A stretch of DNA of 64,000 nt from Gemmatimonadota bacterium (GCA_022826565.1 JAJDUP010000033.1:62001-126000), one strand, 5' to 3'; counted from the first letter of the stretch, positions 9,158 through 18,828 are shown. Numbers and translations are program-made. Notes: a model not told the origin generated them from the sequence alone.

Positions 9158-10183
9158 CTAGTGCCCGTCCGGATCGCCCAGGTCGCCGCGCTCGCGGACG
9201 ACGAAGAAGCCGTCCTCGCCGAGCTTCTGGTAGAGGGGCATGAGCAGCATGCCGCCGACGGGTGCCACGATTTCGCCGGTCCGGTCCTCTCCAACCACCG
9301 TCCCGGCGCGCACCGGTTGGAAATTGGTGAAGCCGGGCCGCGTACGGTAGCGGTCTTCGGGCTGCACCGGATGGCGGTGGACCATCTCGAAGGTCTGCGG
9401 CAGGTTCCGCCGCGCGGCGCGCATGATCCGGCGGCTGCTCTCAAGGTCGGGAATGGCAGCTTCGGAGAGCATACCCGCCGCTCTCAGCGCGAGCCAGACG
9501 GCGGCCTGGGCCCTGTTGACGGCGCGGGGTTCTTCGTGCTGCCCGCACTCGCAGACGGTTGTCGTATAGCCGAGGTCGTCGAGGTGCGTGAGGAGGGTGC
9601 CCTCGAGGTGCTCGTTCAGTCCCAGCACGAGCGGCACGGGAATCGCCATCGCGAAGCGGCGGTGAGCCGGGCGGTCGGCAGTCGAGGTGAAAGTGCCGCC
9701 CCATCCCGAAGTCGTGTGCAGGTCGAGCACGTGGACCGGCCCCCGGCGCCGCCTGGACACTGCGTCGAGCAGATGCAGCAGACGGACCATCTCCGCGTCC
9801 TCGGGACCCGGCGCGGGATTGCGCCGCCGGCGCGATGACGACCCGCCCGAGGGGTCGACGTACACAGATAGCCCGTGTCTGGAACCTTCCACGCGCGACG
9901 GCGTCCAGGCGCGGTTCAGATCGTAGGACATGAAGCGTCGCCCGGCGGCCAGTGCCAGGGAGTTCCCGATCACGGCCACGAAATCGCCGGAGAGCAGTTG
10001 CCGGCGTGCCTGAATCTGCCCGATCAGGGTCTTGAGCGCCTGAACGCCCGCGGGCTCGTTCCCGTGCAAGCCGCCGATGCAGAGCAGAAGAGGGCCTTCC
10101 GAATGCCCCTCGACCCAGCCGATCAGGCCGCCCCGGGAGGCGGGCACCGGTTCCGAGGCGAGACTCTCGGCGCTCGACCTCAT
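9158..10183 (-). CDS. Succinylglutamate desuccinylase/aspartoacylase-family deacylase
   Basis: Zinc-dependent amide hydrolase that removes an acyl group from an N-acyl amino acid. The zinc ligands are visible in GGLHGNEPAG (His40, Glu43), with a later HTT motif in LDLHTTSGWGG. The 341-residue protein starts at ATG 10183. Members include AstE, aspartoacylase and several deacylases of unknown substrate; nothing next to it (no arginine-succinyltransferase genes) supports AstE, so the exact substrate is left open. Fifteen bases separate it from the SRAP gene on the same strand. Confidence 0.85.
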   Translation of the reverse strand: MRSSAESLASEPVPASRGGLIGWVEGHSEGPLLLCIGGLHGNEPAGVQALKTLIGQIQARRQLLSGDFVAVIGNSLALAAGRRFMSYDLNRAWTPSRVEGSRHGLSVYVDPSGGSSSRRRRNPAPGPEDAEMVRLLHLLDAVSRRRRGPVHVLDLHTTSGWGGTFTSTADRPAHRRFAMAIPVPLVLGLNEHLEGTLLTHLDDLGYTTTVCECGQHEEPRAVNRAQAAVWLALRAAGMLSEAAIPDLESSRRIMRAARRNLPQTFEMVHRHPVQPEDRYRTRPGFTNFQPVRAGTVVGEDRTGEIVAPVGGMLLMPLYQKLGEDGFFVVRERGDLGDPDGH

Positions 10184-10266
10184 TCTGGCCCGTTGTGAAC
10201 AGTCTGGAACAAGCGGCCGGCGCGCGTGCATCGCAGCTCGAATGCCGGGAGGGGCCTTCCCACGCG

Positions 10267-12180
10267 CTAGTCTCCCAGCAGGCGTTCTTCAAGGAGATGG
10301 TACGCCATCGGCATGAAATCCGTCTCGCTCACGAGGCCGACGAGCTGGCCGTCCTTGATGACCGGCAGCGCGGACACCTTTTCCTCACGCATGGTGCGGA
10401 TCGCCTCGAGTGTGGTGGTTTCGGGTGCGATGGTTACCGGATCGCGGACCATCACGGCGCTCACCGGCATGTTGTCGGCCTCCTCGACTGTCATTCCCTC
10501 CGCCATCAGCCTCAGGATGGACCTGTAGGAGACAATCCCGACAAGTCGGTGATCCTTGTCCTCGACCAGTACATGACGAATCTGGCGAAGGTCCATCAGA
10601 TAGGCCACCAGTTCCACGAGCTCGTCCTGGTTTACCGTCGTCAGCGCAGTCGTCATGTACTGCTCGACGCGAACGTAGTGGTGCTTCCAGCCCCCGGCCT
10701 CCCGAATCTCGGCAGGCTCCCACCGGGATACGGGGATTCCCTTGGCCTGCTGGCGGACCGTTGCCGCAGTCAGAGCGGACAATCGCTCGGACCGGGTTCC
10801 GTGCTTCTTGAGCTTCCTCAGCGAGCGCAGCGTCCACGAAGCTCCCGTTACCCCCGCCCTGACCCGCTCCTCGACGATGCCCAGGTATCGCTTCACGTCG
10901 CCTGTGTCGAGCGGATACTCCGACAGTCCCTCCTCTGCCAACGGAAGCAGCGTCTCCAGGATCAGCCGGTCCGCCGGACCGCTCTGACCGTCCAGCCACG
11001 CAAGTCCGGATCGGAGCCCCAGGCGCGAAGCGGCCAGGAAGTTGCTCTTGGCGTCGTCGAACTCCATGCGCTCGGTCAAATCGGGGTACTTGCGGGCAAC
11101 CCCCAGGACGGCGCCGATCCAGAAGACGGTGTTGGCCATCTCGTCGAGGGTCGTGGGGCCGGCCGGCAGGGCCCGACACTCGATGCGCAGGTGTGGCTTC
11201 CCTTTCGAGATCCCGTAGCAGGGCCGGTTCCAGCGGTACACGGTCCCGTTGTAGAGCTGCAGCGCTTGCAGCCTGGGGACACCGCCCTCCCTGAGCACCT
11301 CGATTGGATCTTCGTCGACAGGGGTCGCCAGCAACACCCGGAAGGTACCGATGTCCTCCTGGAACAGCTCCACCACCGAACGCTCCAGCCAGCTTCCGCC
11401 GAACCGCACCCGCGGACTCATTTCACGCATGTGGAGATCGGCGCCGCGCGTGTCGAGGGACTGCTGGAAGAGGGCGATGCGCGTCTCGGCCCAGAGACGG
11501 CGCCCGAAGAGGAGGGGCGAATTGACGCACGCCGCCAGAGCGGGTCCCGTCACCGCCTGGGCCACGTTGTAGAAGTGGGCGAACTCGTCCGCGGAAACCT
11601 GGAGGTGGACCTGGAAGCTCGTGTTGCACGCCTCCAGCATCACGGAATCGTGCTGGATGATGAGTTCGTCGGTGCCGCGAATACGGAGCCGGAACGCCCC
11701 GCCACCGGCCATGTTCATCGCCTCGTTGAGGGCGTAATAGCGAGCCCGCGGCGTGATGTTGTCGAGGGACAGGTCGGACTTGGCCAGCGTCGGCAGAATG
11801 CCCGTCAGAACAACTTCCGAATCGTGCAGCCGGGCGGCCTGCCGAACCCGCTCCACGTAGCCGTCGAGCTCCTTCTGCATGTCGGTGAAACATGAGCCTT
11901 CAAGCACGCGGGGCGACAGGTTGGCTTCGAGGTTGAAGCGGGCCAGTTCGGTGGTGAACGGCTCGTCGTTCAGTTCCTCGAGTACCTCTACCGAGACGGG
12001 AGCGGGCTTCCAGGCCTCGTTGACGAGGAACATCTCCTGCTCGGCGCCGAATCGGCGGATACCGGACTCGATCAGTCCTTCCGACAGGATTCGCTCCATC
12101 GCCATCAGGTCCCTCAGCAACGCCCGCGTAAATCGGCGAATTGCCTCAGGTGAAGTCTGTGGTGCCAGGTCTACGCCCAT
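10267..12180 (-). CDS. Glutamate-cysteine-ligase-like (GCS2) enzyme fused to two CBS domains
   Basis: The first ~480 residues form a GCS2-type carboxylate-amine ligase domain: FGAEQEMFLV holds metal-binding glutamates, FNLEANLSP follows, and LEACNTSFQVHLQV is the substrate/ATP region. The family joins an amino acid to the gamma-carboxyl of glutamate or a related acid using ATP. The last ~140 residues are a pair of CBS domains (VRVEQYMTTALTTVNQDELV and AVMVRDPVTIAPETTTLEAI), which bind adenine nucleotides and could make the ligase respond to energy state. At 637 residues it is much longer than stand-alone YbdK or EgtA proteins (about 370-440). A role in glutathione-like or ergothioneine-like thiol synthesis is possible but not supported by neighbours. 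Confidence 0.83.
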   Translation of the reverse strand: MGVDLAPQTSPEAIRRFTRALLRDLMAMERILSEGLIESGIRRFGAEQEMFLVNEAWKPAPVSVEVLEELNDEPFTTELARFNLEANLSPRVLEGSCFTDMQKELDGYVERVRQAARLHDSEVVLTGILPTLAKSDLSLDNITPRARYYALNEAMNMAGGGAFRLRIRGTDELIIQHDSVMLEACNTSFQVHLQVSADEFAHFYNVAQAVTGPALAACVNSPLLFGRRLWAETRIALFQQSLDTRGADLHMREMSPRVRFGGSWLERSVVELFQEDIGTFRVLLATPVDEDPIEVLREGGVPRLQALQLYNGTVYRWNRPCYGISKGKPHLRIECRALPAGPTTLDEMANTVFWIGAVLGVARKYPDLTERMEFDDAKSNFLAASRLGLRSGLAWLDGQSGPADRLILETLLPLAEEGLSEYPLDTGDVKRYLGIVEERVRAGVTGASWTLRSLRKLKKHGTRSERLSALTAATVRQQAKGIPVSRWEPAEIREAGGWKHHYVRVEQYMTTALTTVNQDELVELVAYLMDLRQIRHVLVEDKDHRLVGIVSYRSILRLMAEGMTVEEADNMPVSAVMVRDPVTIAPETTTLEAIRTMREEKVSALPVIKDGQLVGLVSETDFMPMAYHLLEERLLGD

Positions 12181-12300
12181 TGAGTGACCTCAAACCGCGG
12201 AAATATCCGTGACAAGCGATGCGAAGGAGGAGCGACCGCGCCAGTGGCTTGTGTGCGCCGTCACTCCTCAACCCTTCATATTCGCGGGAACGACCAACGA

Positions 12301-12969
12301 TTACAAGAAGCTCGCGATCTTCTCCAGTGGCTTCTTGGTTATCCGCGGTACGCGGGCATCTTCAGCCGGATAGCCCACGACGAGGATCAGGAAGGGGCGC
12401 TCGTTCGCGGGCCGGCCCAGAATCTCGTTCAGGAATCCCATGGGGGAGGGAGTGTGCGTGAGCGTCGCGAGCCCCGCGTGGTGGAGGCCGGTGATGAGCA
12501 TGCCCGTCGCGATCCCGACGCTCTCCTGGACGTAGTAGTTCTTCACCCTTCGCCCGTCGCCGAACAGCTGATAGCGCTCGGCAAAGATCGCGATGAGGCA
12601 GGGCGCTGTCTCCAGAAACGGCTTGTGCTCGTCGGTACCCAATGCCGCGAGTGCGTCCAGCCACTCCTGGGGAGCGCCTCCGCGGTAGAATTCGCGCTCC
12701 TCGATCTCGGCGGCGACGCGAATCCGCGCCTTGATCTCCGGGTCGGAGACGACGGCGAAGTGCCACGGCTGATGGTTGGCCCCGTTGGGAGCGGTGCCAG
12801 CCGCGCGCAGACACTCCCGGATCACCTCGGGGGGGACCGGCCGGTCGCTGAAGTCGCGCACGGTGCGCCGTCCGGCGATTTCACGGCGAAAGCTGCGAGC
12901 CCGCCGCACCATCTCGTCACGCGGGTACTCGACGAAGGAGTCCAGAGGCTGATACCGGGGCCCGCTCAT
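12301..12969 (-). CDS. Nitroreductase-fold flavoprotein, iodotyrosine-deiodinase-like
   Basis: FMN enzyme of the nitroreductase superfamily, 222 residues from ATG 12969. The N-terminal [17 protein letters not shown] and the [11 protein letters not shown] strand bind FMN. The lid segment [24 protein letters not shown] matches the Glu-Tyr-Lys lid of iodotyrosine deiodinases, which reductively remove halogen from halotyrosines. The C-terminal [17 protein letters not shown] and LILVVGYP blocks also fit this subgroup. Bacterial members dehalogenate iodo- or bromotyrosine, or act as general flavin reductases; which applies here is unknown. The gene lies 22 bases after an exported protein of unknown role on the same strand. 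Confidence 0.85.
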   Translation of the reverse strand: MSGPRYQPLDSFVEYPRDEMVRRARSFRREIAGRRTVRDFSDRPVPPEVIRECLRAAGTAPNGANHQPWHFAVVSDPEIKARIRVAAEIEEREFYRGGAPQEWLDALAALGTDEHKPFLETAPCLIAIFAERYQLFGDGRRVKNYYVQESVGIATGMLITGLHHAGLATLTHTPSPMGFLNEILGRPANERPFLILVVGYPAEDARVPRITKKPLEKIASFL

Positions 12970-12991
12970 GGGGAAAACCCCGGGAGAACCC

Positions 12992-13543
12992 TCAAGGCCC
13001 ACCGCCGCGAAGGCGCTGGAACACACCGACAATGCCTCCCGCGCCGCCCAATTCCTGTGCGACCCGCGCAGGCGGCACACCGAGAAACCGCGAGAGGAAC
13101 CGAACGTTGACGAGGCCCACAACCTCTTCGTCCGTAAGCGAGATGGTCCGCCACTCGGAGGCTGCACGGCTGCTGAAACGGTCGGACGCCTCACGGAGAA
13201 TGCCGGCAGGGCCATCGATCTGCACGTGGAAGTCGCCGGCATGGACCGAGTAGGCCGCCGCGATCTCCATCCAGCCCTGTCCCCGCCTTCGCTGCACCAC
13301 GACGACGTCGGGCGAGACGCCGGCCCGCTCGGCGAGGAACAGGACGACCGGAATCTCGGCTTCGGAGAGCTTCCACCTCGAGAGGACCGCAACTTCACGC
13401 GGGGCGATGCTGAAGTACTCGCCGACAGCGCTCAGGAAGGTCTTCTGAACGTAGCCCGCCTCTGTTCCCTGGCTCTGGAGAGCAGTCGGCGCCAACGCAA
13501 ACAGCACCGGCAGCGCGGAAAAGAGTCTGGGCAAGGTCCGCAT
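12992..13543 (-). CDS. Exported protein of unknown function
   Basis: 183 residues from ATG 13543, chosen because AGGAGG lies 9 bases upstream and the product then begins with a clean signal peptide ([19 protein letters not shown], cleavage near LQSQ). The mature part is about 160 residues and contains no motif I can name. It shows alternating hydrophobic/charged segments such as [20 protein letters not shown] and a Gly-rich end. The stretch '[21 protein letters not shown]' resembles a short domain found in secreted proteins of unknown role. It sits between the nitroreductase and the leucine-dehydrogenase-like gene, all on the minus strand. Confidence 0.7.
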   Translation of the reverse strand: MRTLPRLFSALPVLFALAPTALQSQGTEAGYVQKTFLSAVGEYFSIAPREVAVLSRWKLSEAEIPVVLFLAERAGVSPDVVVVQRRRGQGWMEIAAAYSVHAGDFHVQIDGPAGILREASDRFSSRAASEWRTISLTDEEVVGLVNVRFLSRFLGVPPARVAQELGGAGGIVGVFQRLRGGGP

Positions 13544-13601
13544 CAAGGACGCCTCCTGTCCCTTGGCGATTGTGGTAAACAAATGTCGTCCGGCGGGGCG
13601 G

Positions 13602-13617
13602 GACCGGTCAACCGGTC
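13602..13617 (-). terminator. Small perfect inverted repeat at the end of the leucine-dehydrogenase-like gene
   Basis: GACCGGT and ACCGGTC (7-base arms, 2-base loop) overlap the stop codon at 13616-13618. No T-run follows, so a role in termination is only possible. Confidence 0.25.
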
Positions 13618-14668
13618 ACTCGCGCCCGAGAACTCGCCTCGCGATCCGGTCGGCCGCGACGACTGGAGAGGTATCGGCTGCATCCGCCTCTCGCAAGATA
13701 TCGCCGAGCGATGAGCGGATGCGCTGCACGCCGGTCTTCAGTTCCGTTTCGTCCGTTATCCCCTCTTCCATCAATCCGAAGGCCATCGCCCCGCCACCAT
13801 TAACGACGTAGTCAGGCGCATAAAGGATGCCTCGTTCATGGAGGCGTTCCGCATCTTCGGGTGTCTCGAGCTGGTTGTTGGCGGAGCCCGCGATGATCCT
13901 GCAGCGCAGGCCGGGGATCGTGGCCCCGTTCACCGTGGCGCCGACAGCGCAGGGTGCATACACATCGCATTCGGTGTCTTTGACCCGCTGCGGCTCGACC
14001 GCGGTCCCCCCGCACTCGCCGGCAACCAGGCGGGCACGGTCCTCGTCCACATCCGAGGTGATCACCGACGCGCCCGCGCGGGCCAGAAGCAACGCCAGGG
14101 GCCTCCCAACCCCTCCCACGCCCTCGACCAGAACCGTCCTGCCCGCCAGGCTGTCACTGCCGAACAAATGTTCGACGCATGCGACGATGCCCGCGTGCAC
14201 GCCGACGGCCGTGAACGGGCTGGGATCGGGCGGCTGTCGCCCGTCGGCCGCACCCGCCACGTAGGGCGTGACCGTCGCCAGGAACGACATGTCCGCACGG
14301 GTGGTCCCGAGGTCCTCTCCCACGCTGTAGGCACCGCCCAGGCCGTTAAGGAGGCGCCCGAAGTGCGTGAAGAGGCTCCGTCGCGCCTCCCCTTCGAGCG
14401 GTCCGGACACTGCCAGGACCGATTTGCCTCCACCGTATCCGTACCCCATTGCGGCCCACTTCCAGGTCATGCCTTGCGCCAGCCGCATCGCATCGCGCAG
14501 CGCGAGCGCCGGCGACCCGTAGCTCTTCAGCCTGCAGCCCCCCGTCGGCCGTCCCAGCGTCTCGTCGTGCAGCGCCACGAAGATCCAGGTGTCCGTCTCC
14601 GAATGGTGCGACATCACGACACCGAGTCCATCCCATCGCTTGATCAGCGACTCCACCGTGATCCCCAT
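13616..14668 (-). CDS. Glu/Leu/Phe/Val dehydrogenase family enzyme (leucine-dehydrogenase type)
   Basis: NAD-dependent oxidative deaminase of a branched-chain or aromatic amino acid. The substrate region GGCRLKSYGSPALALRDA and the catalytic lysines in LAQGMTWKWAAMGYGYGGGKSV match leucine/valine dehydrogenases. The Rossmann motif is LVEGVGGVGRPLALLLARAGA with the NAD-binding Asp in ITSDVDEDR. The C-terminal ANNQLETPEDAERLHERGILYAPDYVVNGGG block is diagnostic of the family. The ATG at 14668 has GGGAGAAG upstream and gives 350 residues, the usual length. Leucine is the most likely substrate by similarity to LeuDH, but phenylalanine or valine cannot be excluded. Confidence 0.9.
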   Translation of the reverse strand: MGITVESLIKRWDGLGVVMSHHSETDTWIFVALHDETLGRPTGGCRLKSYGSPALALRDAMRLAQGMTWKWAAMGYGYGGGKSVLAVSGPLEGEARRSLFTHFGRLLNGLGGAYSVGEDLGTTRADMSFLATVTPYVAGAADGRQPPDPSPFTAVGVHAGIVACVEHLFGSDSLAGRTVLVEGVGGVGRPLALLLARAGASVITSDVDEDRARLVAGECGGTAVEPQRVKDTECDVYAPCAVGATVNGATIPGLRCRIIAGSANNQLETPEDAERLHERGILYAPDYVVNGGGAMAFGLMEEGITDETELKTGVQRIRSSLGDILREADAADTSPVVAADRIARRVLGRE

Positions 14669-14842
14669 GTGTGCTTCTCCCAGTGACTTGCAGCCAGGAC
14701 ATCGATTCCGGAACACCGGCCCGCCGGATATCCCATGGACATCATGAATTTATATATCTTTGAGGGACCCAAGAGCGCGCGCCCCGGGAACGGCTGCCAG
14801 CCCGGGAGCAAGGCGAATAGCACCTGGAATCGGCGACACCGT

Positions 14843-15610
14843 ATGGAATGGATTTCGAGTCCCGAAGCGTGGGTCGCTCTTGCGACCCTGGCGATTCTGG
14901 AAATCGTCCTCGGGATCGACAACATCATCTTCATCTCCATTCTTGCCGACAAGCTGCCCCCCGAGCAGCAGCCGGCGGCCAGGAGAAACGGCCTGATCCT
15001 GGCGATGGTGACCCGGCTCGCCCTCCTCGGGATGATCTCGGTCATCATGAGGCTCACGGCCCCGCTGTTCAGCGTGCTGGGCCACGGGCTGTCGGGACGC
15101 GACCTCATCCTGATCGGAGGTGGGCTGTTCCTGCTCACCAAGGCCACCCGCGAAATCCACCACCGCCTTGAAGGCGACGAGGAAGGCGGAGGCAAGGCCA
15201 CGGCGGCGAGCTACGGTGCCGTGCTCGTGCAGATCGCCGTGATGGACATGGTGTTTTCGCTGGACTCGGTGATCACCGCGGTCGGACTCGCCGAGGATTT
15301 CGCGGTCATGGCGATTGCGATCGTGCTTGCCATTGTGGTGATGATGGCCTCGGCGACCCGCGTGTCGGAATTCGTCAACGACCACCCCACCGTGAAGATG
15401 CTCGCCCTGAGCTTCCTGCTCCTGCTCGGAATGACGCTGGTAGCCGAGGGCCTCGGCCAGCATATCCCGAAGGGTTACATTTACTTCGCCATGGGATTCT
15501 CGATCTTCGTCGAGTCGCTGAACCTGCGGGTTCGCGCCAGGAAGCCGATCCGGCTTCGCAGACCCCCGTCCCATCCGGATTCGCCGGGGAAGGCGGGGAC
15601 CTCCTCGTGA
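14843..15610 (+). CDS. TerC-family integral membrane protein
   Basis: Membrane protein of the TerC/Alx group, implicated in manganese export to secreted enzymes and in tellurite resistance. The 255-residue product has about seven hydrophobic segments. The two conserved acidic pockets are present: LEIVLGIDNIIFI near the N-terminus and MDMVFSLDSVITAVG in the second half, each with an Asp inside the membrane. The start is ATG 14843 (MEWISSPEAW), which aligns with the family N-terminus; an upstream ATG would add an unconserved leader. It is divergent from the dehydrogenase gene. Metal export is known for bacterial relatives and is inferred here. Confidence 0.9.
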   Translation: MEWISSPEAWVALATLAILEIVLGIDNIIFISILADKLPPEQQPAARRNGLILAMVTRLALLGMISVIMRLTAPLFSVLGHGLSGRDLILIGGGLFLLTKATREIHHRLEGDEEGGGKATAASYGAVLVQIAVMDMVFSLDSVITAVGLAEDFAVMAIAIVLAIVVMMASATRVSEFVNDHPTVKMLALSFLLLLGMTLVAEGLGQHIPKGYIYFAMGFSIFVESLNLRVRARKPIRLRRPPSHPDSPGKAGTSS

Positions 15611-15646
15611 CCGCCCCAGGGGTGAGGATCCTCCGGGGGCGCGGTC
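15609..15646. terminator. Hairpin between the TerC gene and tRNA-Arg
   Basis: GACCGCCCC (15609-15617) can pair with GGGGCGCGGTC (15636-15646) with one bulged base; a small AGGATCCT palindrome lies in the loop. It overlaps the TerC stop and lies just beyond the 3' end of the minus-strand tRNA, so it could terminate from both sides. No T-run is present. Confidence 0.4.
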
Positions 15647-15653
15647 AGCCGAA

Positions 15654-15727
<74 letters not shown>

Positions 15728-15842
15728 AAGGTGCAGTAATGATCCGCCGCAGGCGATTCCGGGTCAACCCCGCGTGCGCGGCCGCAGGCACCGGATCTGG
15801 AGTGGCCGGTCCGGCCGCGGCGACGCCCCATCCGGTGAAGCG

Positions 15843-16236
<394 letters not shown>

Positions 16237-16358
16237 ACGCGCACTAAAGTTGCAACCGTCCCTTCGTCCGGGGCCAGCCCCAACCGCCGCACCCTGCGGG
16301 ACCCGACCCATGAGTGCCGCGATGACATGGGGTCGGGATCCGGACACGGCGCGCGAAG

Positions 16359-16387
16359 TTACCACCACCGTAAACATTTGTTTATAT
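16359..16387 (+). promoter_or_regulatory. Candidate promoter for the secreted histidine phosphatase
   Basis: TTACCA (16359-16364) and TTATAT (16382-16387) are spaced 17 bases apart in an AT-rich island inside otherwise GC-rich sequence, about 118 bases before the GTG start. The rest of the 265-base gap between rnpB and this gene shows no gene. The -35 match is only partial. Confidence 0.4.
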
Positions 16388-16504
16388 ATTTTCTGTAAAT
16401 GACCGCTCCCCAACGGAACAAATGGATTTCGCCAAGAGAACCAGCGATGCCTGGTCGCATCCGCGATGCCGGGTGAATGGCCGCGAACAAGGAGTGACGG
16501 AATC

Positions 16505-17185
16505 GTGATTGCCCACCCCCGCCGAATCCGGAAGCATCTCTGCGCCAACCTGCTTGCTGTCCTGGCTGCGCTGGCCCTGGGCGCGCCATCGTCCCCCTCC
16601 GCGTCGGCGCTTCCAGTCCAGAACGGCACCGTGGCGACGCCCCAATCCCCTGAAGCCGTTGTCGTCTACCTTGTCCGGCATGCCGAGAAAGCCATCGACG
16701 ACACGGACGATCCACCCCTGGCGCTGGCCGGACAGATCCGTGTCCAGGTACTGCGGCAACTCCTGGCCGATTCCGACCTGACCCACGTTCATACCACGGA
16801 TTGGAAGCGCACCCGGGAGACCGCGCGCCCCATCGCCAAGGACGTGGGGGTCGAGCCGGCCTTCTACGATGCGGGCGACCTGGCGGGGTTCGCGGCGACA
16901 CTCAGGGCGACCCCCGGACACCACCTGGTCGTGGGACACAGCAACACCACCCCGATGCTCGTCGGGACCCTGGGCGGCGATCCGTCCACACCCATCCACG
17001 ACCTCGAATACGATCGTCTCTATATCATGGTGATCCCGCCTGGCCTGCCGCCCGTGACCACCATCCTGCGCTTCGGAGAACCCTACGTGGAGGGAGAGGA
17101 TTTCGGCCTGCGGGCGGAATGGACAAGTCGGCCGCGGGAGCCCTCACCGCCGCCTCCGCCCCACTGGCACCAGCCTCCGACGTGA
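16505..17185 (+). CDS. Exported histidine phosphatase superfamily protein
   Basis: Phosphatase of the phosphoglycerate-mutase/SixA fold. The phospho-accepting His is His59 in VYLVRHAEK; further active-site residues are Arg in HTTDWKRTRETA and His in LVVGHSNTTP. The GTG at 16505 has AAGGAG 10 bases upstream and yields 226 residues with a signal peptide (KHLCANLLAVLAALALGAPS), so the enzyme acts outside the cytoplasm. The C-terminus is a Pro/His-rich tail (SPPPPPHWHQPPT) of unknown use. The substrate is not predicted; SixA-like phosphohistidine phosphatases are cytosolic, so an extracytoplasmic sugar or organic phosphate is more likely. Confidence 0.87.
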   Translation: MIAHPRRIRKHLCANLLAVLAALALGAPSSPSASALPVQNGTVATPQSPEAVVVYLVRHAEKAIDDTDDPPLALAGQIRVQVLRQLLADSDLTHVHTTDWKRTRETARPIAKDVGVEPAFYDAGDLAGFAATLRATPGHHLVVGHSNTTPMLVGTLGGDPSTPIHDLEYDRLYIMVIPPGLPPVTTILRFGEPYVEGEDFGLRAEWTSRPREPSPPPPPHWHQPPT

Positions 17186-17249
17186 CGCCGCGCGGGCAAC
17201 CCCGGCCCTCGCCGCCCCTCGGTGCGACGCGGGGTTCATGCCCGGTCTG

Positions 17250-18167
17250 CTAGAAGCTCACCACCAGCGCGACCGTAAAGACGCGGTCGAACTCCTTGCG
17301 GGAGATCAGGACGCTGCCCGCCTCTTCGCCGCCCGGGGACATCAGGGGGACCCTTGCCAGGGCGGGCTCGTTGTCGAAGGTCGTGCGGAACGATGTCTTG
17401 AGTCCGAGGTGTTCGTTCATGGACACGCTCAGCGCGTTGGTCCAGTCGGCGCGCAGGTCCGAGGGATCGTCCCCGTTCCCGTCCATCACCAGGTTGCTCG
17501 TCCATTCGGCGTTTTCGGTCACCTTGCGCCAGTATTCCGATGACAGCCGCACGCCCAGAAAGCGGCCGTCCTTCTCGGGATCCGGCACCACATCCTGCTG
17601 AATCGTGTGCGTGAACCCGTAGGCGGTGCGAATGCGGTGGGTCTCGGTGGCGGACCAGCGGGTGGAGACACCCAGTACGTTGACCAGGCGGTGTCGGATG
17701 CCCGAGAAGGTGTTTCGCGTCCATCCCGACTGGACGAAGACCGACGTACGGTCGGAGAACCTGCGGTCCACCCGCATCCCCGCATTGTAGTGCTCCGCCG
17801 AGATATCGCTGTCCGAGGTTTCGTCGATGCGGAAGTCGTCCTCCGTACCCACGGCGATGCGGCTGTACCGCGTCGAGCGCGTTCGGATGCCGCCCGCCTC
17901 GATCTTGATCTCCGTACGCTCCCAGGCGCGGGTGACGGTGGTGGCGATGCCCAGGGTAGCCGACTCGGCGTTCCCCCCGGTCTGCACGAAGCTGAATTCG
18001 CTGGAGCTGTACCAGGGCTCCTGCGCCGCCTGACCGCTGGCCGCCGGGGCGCTCGCGAGCAGGATCGCAATCGGCGCCGCGCCCCGGAGGAGCCGTCCGG
18101 CGCAGTATCGAAGGCACCCGCAGTGTTCTATGGTAGCTGCGCTCAACCTCTCATCCTCCCCTACCAT
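17250..18167 (-). CDS. DUF481-type outer-membrane beta-barrel protein
   Basis: Likely outer-membrane protein of the YdiY/DUF481 family. The sequence is a series of alternating beta strands ending in aromatic/hydrophobic residues, and closes with RVFTVALVVSF, a typical C-terminal barrel strand ending in Phe. A signal-peptide-like segment (GAAPIAILLASAPAASGQA) precedes the mature start. The ATG at 18167 gives 305 residues but leaves a long n-region and overlaps the tight divergent gap to the aquaporin gene, so the true start may be a non-ATG codon closer to the signal peptide. Function in this family is unknown; members are often salt-induced or accompany stress genes. Confidence 0.78.
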   Translation of the reverse strand: MVGEDERLSAATIEHCGCLRYCAGRLLRGAAPIAILLASAPAASGQAAQEPWYSSSEFSFVQTGGNAESATLGIATTVTRAWERTEIKIEAGGIRTRSTRYSRIAVGTEDDFRIDETSDSDISAEHYNAGMRVDRRFSDRTSVFVQSGWTRNTFSGIRHRLVNVLGVSTRWSATETHRIRTAYGFTHTIQQDVVPDPEKDGRFLGVRLSSEYWRKVTENAEWTSNLVMDGNGDDPSDLRADWTNALSVSMNEHLGLKTSFRTTFDNEPALARVPLMSPGGEEAGSVLISRKEFDRVFTVALVVSF

Positions 18168-18189
18168 TCGCCTCCGGAGTTCACCCGTC

Positions 18190-18828
18190 ATGGGCCGATT
18201 CATCACGGAGTTCATCGGTACGTTCTTTCTTGTCCTGGTCGTGGGTCTGGTTGTCGTGCAGGAGATCGCCGCTGCGCCGGTCGCGATCGGCGCCGCGCTG
18301 ACGGCGCTGGTGTACATGGGCGGACACATTTCCGGTGCCCACTACAACCCGGCGATCAGCCTGGCGTTCCTGTTGCGGGGCGATCTGGACCGCGCGGACC
18401 TGCTCCCCTACATGGGGGTGCAGATCGCGGGAGCCACCGCGGCCGCTTTCGCCGTCCGCGCACTCACTGGCGAGTTCCTCGCCGTCGCTCCCGGCGCCGG
18501 GGTTTCGACCGCCACGGCGGTGGGTGCCGAAGCGCTCTTCGCCTTCGTCCTCGCGCTGGTGATCCTGAATGTAGCCACCTCTCCCCATGCCAGGGGCAAT
18601 GCGTACTTTGGCCTGGCAATCGGGTTCACCGTGATGGCGGGCGCGTTCGCGGTGGGAGGCATCTCGGGCGGCGCGTTCAACCCGGCCGTGGGTACCGGCC
18701 CGATTCTGGCCGCCCTGGCGGGGACCGGAGGGCTGGACGACCTGTGGATCTACTGGGTGGGACCGGTGGCGGGTGCGGCGCTGGCGGTGCCCGTGTACCG
18801 GATTCAACACCTGGCAGTCAGTGGATAG
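18190..18828 (+). CDS. Aquaporin/MIP-family channel
   Basis: Membrane channel for water or small neutral solutes. The 212-residue product has six hydrophobic segments and both half-helices with the signature NPA motifs: HYNPAIS at residues 53-55 and AFNPAVG at 164-166. Met/Gly-Arg-Phe start at 18190 fits the family N-terminus. The short second half-loop lacks the longer insert typical of glycerol facilitators, favouring a water channel, but the selectivity filter was not resolved. It is divergent from the DUF481 gene with only 22 bases between the assigned starts, so the promoter must lie within the other gene or one of the starts is further in. Confidence 0.9.
   Translation: MGRFITEFIGTFFLVLVVGLVVVQEIAAAPVAIGAALTALVYMGGHISGAHYNPAISLAFLLRGDLDRADLLPYMGVQIAGATAAAFAVRALTGEFLAVAPGAGVSTATAVGAEALFAFVLALVILNVATSPHARGNAYFGLAIGFTVMAGAFAVGGISGGAFNPAVGTGPILAALAGTGGLDDLWIYWVGPVAGAALAVPVYRIQHLAVSG

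Noticed and set aside
10195..11895. Plus-strand open frame over the GCS2-CBS gene
   Set aside because: No recognisable motif; antisense to a well-supported gene.
14062..14433. Alternative frame inside the leucine-dehydrogenase-like gene
   Set aside because: No family match; lies entirely within a better-supported gene.
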